DNA from: Simmondsia chinensis
Lineage: Eukaryota > Streptophyta > Magnoliopsida > Caryophyllales > Simmondsiaceae
DNA length: 64,000 nucleotides
Assembly: GCA_018398585.1 (NCBI GenBank)
Contig: JAGTTD010000005.1
Location: 38,566,750 to 38,630,749 of the forward strand
Direction: 5' to 3'
Part shown: positions 1 to 9,759 of the stretch, in pieces
How positions within the stretch are numbered: the first letter of the stretch is position 1
Layout: each line of letters begins with the position of its first letter
Notes under the pieces: model-generated
What the model saw: only the letters and a program-made list of their open reading frames with translations
Told to the model about the DNA's origin: nothing
Database searches by the model: none
Program-made: the position numbers and the translations under genes

Positions 1-450
1 GGTAGGTGAGTACTTAAGCCAAGCTATTGAGGCTCGGCTAGTTTACATTTGGAGGCTCGGGTCAAAGATCATTGAGTTCAGAAACTTCAAGCTTGAGCTC
101 CATCTAGGCTAGGGTTCAACTTGGCTTGACTCAACTCGATTGAGCTTGAACCTAGTTGGTTAGTTGTGAACTAATCTTGGCAATTTACAGACTCATTTAT
201 GCTCAATCTAGGCTCGGGTAGACTCGCACTCGGCTCATTTAGTCAAACTTTGCTTGTATGGCAAAGTTAAGCTAACAAACTATTGTTGATAGACTCGCTT
301 AGGCTCGTGAACCTATGAGTTCGAGCTTCATTAGACTCTGACCTAGCTCGATAAGCTAAACCAGCTGACTCAACTCCCTTTAAGCTTAAAACGAGCAAAA
401 GTTTTTCAGCTTTATGACGATCCTTGCAAGCTGGCTCTACTTATTACACT
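1..450. mobile_element. GAGCTC-rich hAT-like MITE copy, cut by window start
   Basis: The segment is made of repeated GCTCG/GAGCT words and is similar in order and wording to the copies at 41003-41472 and 50570-51039, including the end motif ATGACGAnCC..GCAAGCTGGCTC before a terminal TACACTCC. The left end lies outside the window, so no target duplication can be tested. It has no coding potential. Assignment to the hAT class rests on better-preserved copies at 1619-2023 and 50570-51039, which have 8-bp duplications. Confidence 0.6.
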
Positions 451-599
451 CCATTTATGTCGGCATGTTAGAAAAGACTATTTTAGGGCCTATGGTATGC
501 GTTTTGGGCCCCAAAAAGATACAAATAGTCCAAGCCCACTAGGCATGGGTCATCACAGCTATGGATCCAAAAATTGGTTGATATTTATTTAATTGATAT

Positions 600-1375
600 A
601 TCCATTAATTGTTTAAATAGAATGAGAGGAGCTGTTACCCGAAATAACATGAAATTCAAAAAATATTTTTAAAAAAATATTTTTCGAAATGACATCAGGG
701 TTCATTTACCAGGTACTAATGCAACCGGATTCCAATAGAACTCCGAATTTAAGCATACTTGGGCGAGAGTAGTACCAGGATAAGTGACCTCCTGGGAAGC
801 CCTCGTGTCGCCAACCCTATAAGGTTGGGGGCCCTCGGAAACAGCCTCTCGGCAGGGTTACACCTTGAAGGGGTAAGGTTGTGTACATCCACCCCTCCTA
901 GACCCCGCTTATATGGGAGCCCTTGAGGCACTGGGTCTGTTGTTATTGTTGTTGTTGTATTTTTCGAAATGACACCCATATGGACCAACTGGATGTTACT
1001 TCATGTCTTTTCAATTTTCCTAAATTCTCGTAATCTTTTTAAAGAATACCTTCCCCTTGAGGATGGAGGTGTCCGATTGTGCATGCATATTTTGTGTTTT
1101 TTTTTTTTAAATTAAGTATTTTATATTTGTAAATTACAAATTAAATTGAATTAATTACTAAGTTTTTAATTCAAATTAAATCTATAAATTTATACTTTTC
1201 ATAATCATGTAGTACTAAGAATACCTACCAGCGTATAACCGTGTAAGAATAACTCTAGGAGACGTATTCTTTAAAAAAATTACAAAAATTTAGAAAAAAG
1301 GAAAAAAATGACACCGAGTCTACGTGGGTGCTAATTCAGGAAATATTTTTTGAAAAAACACCGCCAAATAGGCAA
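600..1375. repeat. Inverted-repeat element split by the first 5S-SINE
   Basis: Sequence at about 1008-1050 (TTTTCAATTTTCCTAAATT then TTTTTAAAGAATAC) is the inverted counterpart of 1261-1315 (GTATTCTTTAAAAAAATTAC then AAATTTAG). The flanks at 650-694 and 1335-1370 share AAATATTTTT(C/T)GAAA. This suggests a fold-back MITE that later received the SINE at 698-957. No coding sequence is seen; exact ends are uncertain. Confidence 0.4.
698..957 (+). mobile_element. 5S rRNA-headed SINE, copy 1 (complete, with TSD)
   Basis: Positions 709-811 read as plant 5S rRNA (CCGGATTCCAATAGAACTCC, then TTAAGCATACTTGGGCGAGA, AGTAGTACCAGGATAAGTGACC, CCTGGGAAGCCCTCGTGT, with small differences). A palindromic CCAACCCTATAAGGTTGG and the 3' domain (CTCGGAAACAGCCTCTC, AGACCCCGCTTATATGGGAG, TTGAGGCACTGGGTCTGTTG) follow, ending in TTG repeats. 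The copy is flanked by a 17-bp direct repeat, TATTTTTCGAAATGACA, at 678-694 and 958-974. That is the hallmark of LINE-mediated retrotransposition. It is not a functional 5S gene: the 5S part lacks both terminal stem strands and is fused to the tail. Confidence 0.9.
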
Positions 1376-1618
1376 TTAGAAGTATTTTGTGTCGGATATA
1401 ATAGGTATATGACAAAATTTCACACACATCATGCGTATAGGAAGTTTGGGGGTGAATTGCATGTAATAACAAAATTTAGGGGGTTGTTTTTTAAATTAAA
1501 AGTTGAGGAGGTGTGTAGAGTTAATTGAAAAGATCGGGTGTTATTCTATGAAAATCGAAAGTTGAGAGAATGTATTGTGTTTAATTGTAAAATTCACGAG
1601 GAGTTTCTATATTTTGCG

Positions 1619-2023
1619 TAGGGGAGTAAATGAGCCAAGCCAGGGCTCGCGATAAAGCTCGACTCGCTTTGAGCTCCAGTCGAACCGAGCCGGAGCCTAG
1701 TGAACCTCGAGCTTGTAGGCTCGTGATCCTAAGCCAGCTTTTTTCAGTAAAATATATTTGCTTACATATTGCCCAGTGAAGCTATATTAGAGCCTAGATG
1801 AGCCGAACTCAAGCTTAAACGAGCTGAATATTGCAAGCTTAATTCAAAACTCGCTGAGCTTAGATTGAGCCATGCCGTGCCCGAGCTTTTGATGAGCCAA
1901 GCTCGAGTTTGAACTTTCAAAGCTAGACGAGCTTCGAGCCGAGCTTAACGCTAACGAGACAAGGCTTGGGCTAAGCTTGGCTCAAATACCCCCCCCCCCC
2001 CCCCCCCCCCCCCCCTCCCCCTA
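1619..2023. mobile_element. GAGCTC-rich hAT-like MITE with perfect 8-bp TSD
   Basis: The element starts TAGGGGAGTAAATGAGCC and ends in a CCCCTA terminus, with GCTCGAGC-type words between. An exact 8-bp duplication ATTTTGCG lies at 1611-1618 and 2024-2031. TAGGG/CCCTA ends with 8-bp duplications are the known signature of hAT transposons. No transposase is present, so it is non-autonomous. The C-rich right terminus has expanded into a run of 27 C. Confidence 0.85.
1989..2021 (+). repeat. Poly-C tract (27 C, T, then 5 C)
   Basis: A homopolymer at 1989-2015 lies inside the right terminal repeat of the surrounding MITE. It looks like slippage expansion of the element's CCCC end. Length may be unreliable in sequencing. 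Confidence 0.9.
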
Positions 2024-2059
2024 ATTTTGCGTTAATTTCAATTGTACATGACTAAATGA

Positions 2060-2440
2060 ACACAATTGTCGGGTTACGTGTGAAGTCTGATTGTACTAGG
2101 CCTTATTTATAATGTCTAGGATTGAGTCAATTCTATTTAGGCCATGACACACTAAGATTTTAGTGTGGTGGTTCTATATATACACAGAGATATATATGTT
2201 ACTATTAGGGTTAAGAAGAGTTTGAGTAAGAATTAAGAGAATGATTAAGAGTTAAGAGACGTCTCATGTAAACTCTAACTATTATAGTGAAATTATTATG
2301 CTCCTCTCCGTGGATGTATGTTTCAACTGAACCACATAAATTCCGGTTTTCTCCCCATCCCCATATATTTATTATTGTTACTTTGATTTGTGGTTCAGTA
2401 TTTCCTGTGGGTGATCTTAATAAGTAGTATCGGGGCCCAT
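2060..2440 (+). mobile_element. LTR-retrotransposon remnant, probably copia LTR
   Basis: The segment has a TATA-like CTATATATAC at about 2175, an AG-rich leader, and a downstream part resembling copia U5 (GTGGTTCAGTATTTCCTGTG). It ends just before TAGTATCGGGGCCC, which resembles the initiator-Met tRNA primer site TGGTATCAGAGCCC. Neither a second LTR nor coding sequence follows, so it is a truncated or solo-type fossil. The left border is not clear. Confidence 0.45.
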
Positions 2441-2867
2441 CAACAATAAAATGTTCGGGATTAAATTAATACAATAGACAAAATATAAGGGATTAATAAC
2501 ATAAATTAACTTTAATTGCAGCTTTAAAAAGGACGGTGAGGGGCGCTGTGGTCGCCGGAACAGTGCATGACAACCAGCGGCGTATTGTTTTTAGGGCATC
2601 ATGTGATCAGCACGTGATGGCTTTCCTTCTACTGACATGTTTTTGCTTTTTGCCAGATCAACCAACATGTTGGAAAATTCATACATACAAATTGTTAAGA
2701 AAATTAAGAGTAAATTCCTTATTAATATCATGAGATTTAATGTATTAATTTTTTAGTTTAAAATATTATTTATACTTAATAAAATAATCTAAACAACGGT
2801 ATAAAAAATAAAAGAGGGATCCAGTTTACACCTTTACACTATGTTATTTGGACTATTTTATTAAATA

Positions 2868-3049
2868 AAAAAGTAATATTCTCCTTTTAAGGTACCCTGA
2901 AGATAGGCTATTTTCGAGAACCCCTAACCCGAGGGGTGCAACACGAGGACTTCCCCGGAGGTCACCCGTCTTGGTACTACTCTTGCCCAAGCACGCTTAA
3001 CTTCGGAGTTCTAATGGGATCCGGTTGCGTATTGGTATCCTCTTAGGTA
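2868..3049 (-). mobile_element. 5S rRNA-headed SINE, copy 2 (variant 3' end, with TSD)
   Basis: On the minus strand it reads GGATACCAATACGCAACCGG, then CCCATTAGAACTCCGAAGTT, AAGCGTGCTTGGGCAAGAGT, CGGGTGACCTCC and CCTCGTGTTGCACCCC: nearly full 5S rRNA. It continues GGTTAGGGGTTCTCGAAAAT and CTTCAGGGTACC, the beginning of the shared 3' domain, but then ends in TTAAAAGGAGAATATTAC plus T's instead of the TTG tail. An 18-bp duplication GGACTATTTTATTAAATA (2850-2867, 3050-3067) shows that this shorter form itself was inserted. Confidence 0.85.
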
Positions 3050-3180
3050 GGACTATTTTATTAAATATACATCAATTTTAGGATTAATATATTATTTTAA
3101 GCGTTTGTGGATTAAAAAATTAATACGCTAGCTCTCAGGGGAGTAAGATGTAATTTACCCAAAAATTAATGAATAAGCTA

Positions 3181-4434
3181 AAGGGCCGGTCTTTTCCAGT
3201 TTTCTAGGAAAATTTTTCTTGAAAATTGAAAAAAATGTTCAACGGTCCAGTTTTCTAATTGGGAAGTTAAGAAACAAATTTTCAGTTTTTCCTTTTTTTC
3301 ACAAATTTGAAAAACAGTTTAAAATTATTTTTCAAATTTTCTTCACAAAATAGGTACATTATTTTCTAACTTTTCCCCTACATCCTTACCATTTTCGAAC
3401 TACTCACTTATTTTATAATATTTTCTATATACCCCCATCTTCTCCTCCTCTTACATAAATGATCTTGGAGTACTTAAAGCTCAGCTCCCAATTTTAAAAC
3501 CGATAGATGATTTTCCAGGCAAAGGACAAATAAAAGGACATGCGAGTTGTTTAATTATAGACACTTATCTTTGCAGAATATGATAGAGCATGTTTTAGAG
3601 ATACTTAATGCTAGGTTCCTTTTTTTAAAAGCTATACCGAATTATCTGCTCATGTAAGGGTGTAAACGAACTGAACGTTCAATGAACTACTTGTGTTCAA
3701 AATTGATTAGAACTCGTTCGTATTCATTATAAGGGTTCGATAGCTTATTGAGTCGAGTTCGAGCAGGCTCAATAAGCTAACAGGCCGGGTTTGAATGCGG
3801 GGGGTTCAGTTCATTAACATTCATGAGCAGTTTGATAAAAGCTCGTTAAGAGGCTCATTAAAGGCTCAATAAAAGCTTGTTAAGAGCTCGATGATAGTTG
3901 GTACTGATTCAAAAGTGGTTGGATAATGACTCGATAGTAATTTCAAAAGCATCGGTAGAGAGCTCAACTTGATAGCAAGCTCCACTTCGTTTTAGACTCA
4001 ATTAGACTTGATAATGAGCTCGACTCGACTTGATAAGCCTAACGAGTCAAGCCGAGCCGAGTATCAGACACACTAGAATCTGATTAAATCAAGCTCGAAC
4101 AAGGGTTGGAAAAGTTCAATAAGAGCTCGGCTCGAATTTGAGCTCGTGAAGCCTTATCAAACTCGAGTTCGAATAAGGGGATTCCCAGCTCGGCGCTACT
4201 TGTTTACACCTTTACGTTAAGGTTAGGAAAGTTGATTCCTATATCGTGTTGTACATTATTTTGCATCATTTTCAATTTTCAGAAAATTGAAAATATGGAT
4301 CACTTGAACGCATTTTTCTGTTTTCTATGTTGCTAAATTAGAAAAGAAAAATTGCAAATGAAAAGAAAAAATGGAGAGGAAAAGAAAAATTAAAAATAGA
4401 AAAGGAAAATTATTTTCTGCTATAAAATGGGCCC
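3181..4434. repeat. Fold-back MITE interrupted by a hAT-like MITE
   Basis: The left arm (3183-3350: CGGTCTTTTCCAGTTTTC, then CAGTTTTTCC) and the right arm (4265-4434: GAAAATTGAAAA, then GAAAAGAAAAATTAAAAATA) are loosely complementary. Between them lies the GAGCTC-rich element 3655-4214. No coding capacity. Borders are approximate. Confidence 0.35.
3655..4214. mobile_element. GAGCTC-rich hAT-like MITE
   Basis: Ends are TAAGGGTGTAAACGAACTG and GCTACTTGTTTACACCTTTA, an inverted pair. The interior is built from AGCTCGTTAAG, GCTCAATAAAAGC and GAGCTCGAT words, with close relatives at 39593-40105 and 35560-35880. The flanking 8 bp no longer match, so it is older than the copy at 1619. Confidence 0.7.
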
Positions 4435-4439
4435 AAAGT

Positions 4440-5540
4440 ATTTATTGGTACAATCACCGACTTTTGGTAACCCCTCTAATCCAGTATTGTTTGGTACAAT
4501 TAATAGATCAGTGGACAGCTATTTATCTCATCAGGAGTCATGGTTGCATTAGTGTATATTACAGCGAGAACGTGCCCCAGCCATGCCTCCTAAGGAACAC
4601 ATGATGGTTTGATTTTCCAAGATGAGATTAAGATGCCGCGAAGGCACGACCAGTTTGACAACTTGACGAGCCTGAAGAATGATTCGTAGAGGAAATGTGT
4701 GATTGACTCATTCACCGAGGGTTTTCCTCCGAACCTAACACTCCTGATCGTGCCACCATCATCATCACAATCAATATCTTTATTCCTTCAAGTGATTCAC
4801 CTCAAAATCCACGGATCACGAAGGACGAGCAAAAGATGAAGAGACTTTTGACATTGTTTTTTGGACCACAAATAGGGAAGCCATATTCAATAGGTATGAA
4901 GAACCAGTTCATGAACTTTCTTCTCTTATGATCAATAATGAGGAGATACTTGTGATTGATGAGATTCTAGACCTTGCCCCGACATCATGGTTCCATTTCG
5001 TCCGCTATAACGGTGTTTGGTTAACTTTTCCTAAAACTCGACAATTTTTCACTATAAAATATTGCCGCAACAAATGATTACGACAATATACGTACGAGTC
5101 ATGCCAGTATACTATTAGTGAAAATTTATCAATTTACGATTAAAAAATGACTGGATTCCAATGAACCAAATGTATATTGAGATCATATGTCATGCCACCT
5201 TTTTCCCACAAAAATCACTTAAATGTTGACTAAGAATACCTGTGTATCATCAGGATTACGTTATATATTAGCATTTTCAATCAGATATTTGTCATGTTCG
5301 GGCAAGAAGTATCGTATTGATAGAATAACTTATCTTAAGGTAAGTAAGTGATAAAAATCTATGTCTCATGATATTTCATTGTATATAAAAATGTATGGAT
5401 GCCTAGGTGGCACCATGCGAGGGTAAGAATGCGTACGTCTTACCATCTTAAGATCCTGTCTTGCAAGAGTATCTTTGTACATAAAAACGTTCGTTAGTTT
5501 TTGATGTGAAATGGAGAAACTTGTCTAGAATAAAACAATG
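4440..5540. other. Unassigned intergenic DNA with one SINE-tail trace
   Basis: There is no gene here. The part at 4620-5050 looks weakly protein-like, with a short open stretch around 4935-5040, but I recognise no family and stops interrupt it. At 5400-5480, words such as GAGGGTAAGAATGCGTACGT and AAGATCCTGTCTTG look like a decayed copy of the 3' domain of the TTG-tailed SINEs. Around 5050-5380 are traces of the TATCACTTAGGTACC-type repeat also seen at 48340-48715 and 63740-64000. Confidence 0.35.
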
Positions 5541-5552
5541 GTTGACTGGCAG

Positions 5553-6236
5553 TAGGGATGGCAATTGGTAGGGTTCGGGTGGTGTTTACCTTCATTCAGA
5601 TCCAACTCAGAAAAAATTCTACCCAACCCAAATCCAAAAAAACCCATTTATTTCGTAAAAAATCAATCCAAATCCATTGAGTGGAATGGATACCCAACCC
5701 AAATCCATAACTCATTTAACATCAAGAACAAGTTATGACATTACAGTCTAATATTAATATATAAAACAATAATAATGCAATAACAATACTTTAAAAATCA
5801 ATATTTAGATTAGACAAATTGATAAACCTTACCTTTTTTCCATTTAATATTTGTAGTAATAATAATAATGCAATATTAAATAATCGTTCAAACACATTTT
5901 AACGACTAATATTTATGTATAGATTTGTTATATTATAGTTTTTACAAAGAATATTATAATGCTAAAACAAGCTCCAAAAATATTTTGTTGGAATATGTGG
6001 TTTGGCATGTTAAATACTCAAAATTTAGTAATTTTAAAATTTTATTCTATACTAAACATAATTTTGGGTCGGATTTGGGTTGGGTTTGAAGTCATCCAAA
6101 TCTTACTCGACCCAAAATTCATTTATCAACATCTAAATCCAAATTTATTTAAAACTCATTTTTTACATCTAAATCTATCGTAAGTGGATCAAGTTAGATA
6201 GATATTCAATATATTCGGATCTAATTACCATCCCTA
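5553..6236. mobile_element. TAGGGATGG hAT-like MITE with near-perfect 8-bp TSD
   Basis: Ends are TAGGGATGGCAATTGG and CTAATTACCATCCCTA. ACTGGCAG (5545-5552) and GCTGGCAG (6237-6244) form a 7-of-8 direct duplication. The interior contains GGGTTCGGGT, AACCCAAATCCA and similar words plus AT-rich filler. It has no transposase. It belongs to the same end-family as 29783-30230, 43058-43621 and 53774-54364. Confidence 0.8.
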
Positions 6237-6392
6237 GCTGGCAGCCACCAAGTAAAACCAACCTCAAGATGCCACGTGGAATTGCAACTTGACGTTCTGT
6301 TTTATATTTGCCGAAAGCGGGAAGTAGAAAGGATCAATCAACGTGCCACGTCTCAATGCCAATACGCCCCCCCCTCCCGCCTCTCTCTCCTT

Positions 6393-6660
6393 TTTTTTTT
6401 TTTTTTTTTTTGATAACTATTGGCATAGCCGAATTATAGACAGGCAGCTCGACAAAGTGAGCCATGGGCCACCCGTAAACGGTAATGGGTACAAACATGG
6501 ATCCAGATCAAATAGGAAAAATAATAAAAATACACACGAAATAGGGAATGCACGGGAAACAAAAACCACGAAACGGGGAAAACAGACAGAAACCAAAACA
6601 AGAAGGACAGCAGATGGAGCCGAAACAAAGACACACACAGCACCACCTGGACTTAAGCCG
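6393..6660 (-). mobile_element. 5'-truncated LINE 3' end (minus strand)
   Basis: A poly-T run at 6391-6411 followed by TGATAACTATTGGCATAGC and a C/A-rich stretch is the complement of a LINE 3' UTR ending in TTATCA plus poly-A. The GCTCGACAAAGTGAGCCATG part matches the family of tails at 14187-14345 (minus) and 40390-40650 (plus: GGCCTCGTCTGTACGAGC). Open frames through it are not genes. Confidence 0.6.
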
Positions 6661-7196
6661 TGTTTGATTTAGTTTTTTAACAGTTTAAAACTATTAAAAA
6701 GTTCTAATTAACTGTAGGACTTGTTTTGATTGATAGAAAACATCGTTTTACAAAACTGTTTTATAACTAAGTATAAAAAGATATAAAATTGGATCTATTT
6801 TATAGTTTATTTTAGAAAAAAATATTATTAAAAAACTATATTAACATTAAAAATCTTCACCACTATGACCTATTTTTGACTTGTTATCACCATGGTCACC
6901 TACCACCGCCACTTTTATGTCCATGAGTTGCTACGCTCATCACTCTCTACTACCATGATCAACAATTATCATGATTATCTTCTTCTTGCTCTGGTTTGAG
7001 TTATTTTATTAAGTCATATTTGTGATTATAGTAGGTAATTTTGTTTTTTTAAACTTGTATCCAAAACCACTTATTTTATAAAAAGATCTTTATGTGCTGC
7101 ATATTAAAATACTTCATTACAAAAAGATACAAATCTTATTGAAATAGATAAGCTGAAAAAGGGAAACTAAAATAAGTTGAACCAAACGCACCCTTA
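6658..7196. repeat. MITE-like AT-rich element with CGTGTTTGATT / AACCAAACGCACC ends
   Basis: The stretch begins GCCGTGTTTGATTTAG and ends AACCAAACGCACCCTTAGGC, a weak inverted pair of the kind found at ends of small plant MITEs. The interior is AT-rich and non-coding. At 7197 a second element of the GGCCTTGTTTAGTTGG type begins and runs to about 7430; it resembles 38337-38680 and 53176-53500. Confidence 0.4.
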
Positions 7197-7439
7197 GGCC
7201 TTGTTTAGTTGGTAGAAATACACACAAAATACGAATATTTTGGAAGTGGCCATTTGATCTCTTGTTTGGATAATAGAAAGTAGGCAGCGTACGAGAACTT
7301 AGGATTACTTAAGAATTCTGAAGCTTTATAAGTTTCAAACACCTATTTCATATGCACTCAAAAAATGAAAAAAAAAGTCAGCCAAATTCTCCATGGAAGT
7401 CACATAATATATAACGCATAGTTAACAATATAATTTAAG

Positions 7440-7560
7440 ATGGTTAACTGAAAACTTTTACACTTTTGGAGACCGTTTTCTGAAAAGTTAAAAATTTGTT
7501 GTAGTTAAGTGAAACACGACAACTTCTTAAGGCATTTTTTTTTCCGTAAAAAAAACCCTT
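7440..7560. repeat. Half copy of the fold-back MITE found in the PMI1-related intron
   Basis: Words such as AAAACTTTTACACTTTTGGA, GTTTTCTGAAAAGTT and TTGTAGTTAAGTGAAACA parallel 60440-60500 and the complement of 59970-60080. Non-coding. Confidence 0.5.
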
Positions 7561-7679
7561 TAACATATAGGGAGTTATTATTGACATGGTAAGCATTATT
7601 ATTACCAGAACAATGACATGATCCACAAACAATAAGAACCACAAAGTTGCCTTAAAAACTACAATCTAACTCTAGAGAT

Positions 7680-7832
7680 TTTGGCTTACTGGTTTGCTTT
7701 TCTATCTTCGTGAATGTTTTTTGGTTTGTGATTCTGTTCCTCGATATTTTTCAGGTTCTTTTAGGCCTCACTTATTCGAGTGGGTTATTTTATACTGTGA
7801 CTCTGTTGCTAATTATCAAAAAAAAAACCCTA
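7680..7832 (+). mobile_element. 5'-truncated LINE 3' end
   Basis: A T/G-rich leader ends with ACTGTGACTCTGTTGCTAATTATCAAAAAAAAA. The same AATTATCAAAAA terminus recurs in many places in this window and on the 1.2-kb LINE at 17534-18720, so it is read as a short LINE 3' end insertion. Confidence 0.6.
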
Positions 7833-7884
7833 CAATCTAATTCTAACAATAATAATTGTTGAGGATTCCACATATGAGCCTATG

Positions 7885-8065
7885 TAGTAGAATTCCACAT
7901 TGGAGTTGTGAGAGTGAAGAGATCTATTTATAAGTCTATTGGATTACTCCATCTATTACCAATTGATTTTAAGATGAAACTCCACTTGCATTTAAATGTG
8001 GATCTCGTATGTACCAACTCCGTAGATCGGACCTAAAGGCCCGATAGCTTAACATATTGAATAGA
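7885..8065 (+). repeat. About 200-bp dispersed repeat, copy A
   Basis: Motifs in order are ATTCCACATTGGAGTTGTGA, GAGTGAAGAGATC, ATTTATAAGTCTATTGGA, ATTACCAATTGATTTTAAGA, GTGGATCTCGTATGTACCAA and CCTAAAGGCCC. Two further copies, each split by a younger insertion, lie at 26241-26855 and 36059-36520. The length and the TATAAG-like motif would suit a small LTR or MITE; the class is not settled. The stretch 8066-8800 shows no recognisable gene. Confidence 0.6.
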
Positions 8066-8814
8066 TTCCAAATATAAGAAGTGGCATGCACACAAAATGG
8101 GTATCATGATTGGTCACATACATTGAAAACAAAGCAAAAGAGTGTTGGGAATCAAATGTGCATAATGTAAATGGGTGCACAACTAAGTGTCCCCCTCCAC
8201 TTCTAGAATAGGAAATATTTTTAATAATATAGTTTTAATTCCCACTTCCATAAAGGGAAAATGTGTTCTATACAATACATGTCCTTAGTTTAAACCCACC
8301 ATTTGTCATCATTACAACCTTATTATAGAAGATTCAATATTATTTTAATCAAGATTTTATTTTATGGGTTTTGTTTTTCTTGTTAAAATAATGTATGGGT
8401 TCTTTGTTATCCATATTATTATCATTGCAAAATCCTCAATGTTCAATGATTTGGTTACATTTGTCATGTTGGATCCTTGAGTTTGTTGATTCATATCCTA
8501 ATATGTCACAAATGAGTGGTGTAATAGGCTTAATCATTGACACTTGTTGCATCCCCCTAACCATATCCTTGAAAAGAAGAAAAGATCACATTCCATATGA
8601 AACTTCCCAACTTTCTAAAAGTTGTTTGGCAATAATGCCCGTACTTCAAGGTCGGTTCTGACATTTTTGAAGTTTCAGGTAAAATGTTTGAATGGATTTT
8701 TTCATATGTAATAATATTTTTCTTAAAATGTATTAATATTAACAATTTTTACTTCAAAAACTACAACTTCTAAAATTTGGGAGCCTCCTAAAATTTCTGG
8801 GCTCCAAACGCTTG

Positions 8815-9708
8815 TTTTGATTGGACCACGGCTAAATCTTGGTACGAAGGTGGAGGCTAATAATGGTGGTGACAAGGTGATTGTTGTTGAGGTGTTGGGT
8901 GAAGATACTATGCTTGAGGCTAGTTCTGGTGATGATCTTCTAGCTTATGCAAGCCATGAGCATATAGAATGCTCTGTGGAAATTAACTGCAATTGTTCTG
9001 ATCCAATGAGGGACCGTATTGCTGATTCTGTTAACCGTCCCACCCCTCTGCCTTCTAGTGTAATTGGTCATGCTCTCTGTCTTGATATGTCCTTTGTCGA
9101 ATCTTCCTCTGCCCTCGAACCGGCCCATTGTGCATGGGACTTGGGGAAAAAATTGGGCCTAAACTGTAATGGTCCTGAGCCTAACATGCACTGACTTTTT
9201 GCTCTATGGTGGGGTTACCCGAAAGAAGAAGAAGCTTCTAAAGACGAAGTCAGGCCATGCTTTGTCCCCAGTCAGACTTGATGTCATTGTTGCTCTATGC
9301 ATGGATTACGTGGAGCAGATGCGAGTTGAGTATCAACTGGAGTGCTTGTGGCAAGTGGTTCCCGTCATACAGAAAAGGTATAGTTCTCTGAGTATTGAAT
9401 AGAGTCTTGGAGTATTTGGTCCAGTAGGAGTTTGATCATGTTAGAGGGTGAGGAGTGGGTTCGGAGTGTTTCCATTTTGGAATGTACGGTTAAGTTTTGG
9501 TATATGTTTCTAGGCATCGTAGGACTTAGTACCTCAGGATTTGATGCAGGTGTAGGAATGTAGGTTGTTAGGGGTGTATTGCTTTTAGTTTTAGGAGATA
9601 CTTCTCTTTTTATTTTTGTCCCTCTCCTGCGGGCTTTCTCGTGCTCCGCTTCCGTGGATGTGCATGATTTTGTATTGAGAGTTTTCTCTCAAATTATCAA
9701 AAAAACCT
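8815..9708 (+). pseudogene. Internally deleted LINE: ORF1-like fragment joined to 3' end
   Basis: An open stretch at 8817-9194 (a Gly/Asp/Glu-rich, low-complexity linker-like peptide ending GLNCNGPEPNMH) resembles the tail of plant L1 ORF1 proteins. After several stops the sequence passes directly into a T-rich 3' UTR (CTGCGGGCTTTCTCGTGCTC, then GTATTGAGAGTTTTCTCTCA) and ends AATTATCAAAAAAACC. No endonuclease or reverse transcriptase lies between, so most of ORF2 is missing. ORF1 assignment is inference; the LINE tail is clear by comparison with 23510-23660. Confidence 0.5.
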
Positions 9709-9759
9709 TTAGGTACCAATATTGTTGTTTTTGAGGGAAACGTGTTTAATGGACACGGA

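Noticed and set aside
698..957. Functional 5S rRNA genes at the six 5S-like places
   Set aside because: Each lacks the terminal stem strands, carries many changes and is fused to a SINE tail inside target duplications. They are single and dispersed, not a tandem 5S array.
698..957. Cassandra-type TRIM LTRs (which also contain 5S sequence)
   Set aside because: No TG..CA ends, primer site or 5-bp duplication. The 16-19 bp TSDs and TTG tails are those of SINEs.
8395..8661. Possible 88-residue protein
   Set aside because: No recognisable motif, no splice context or promoter signal, and low-complexity neighbours.
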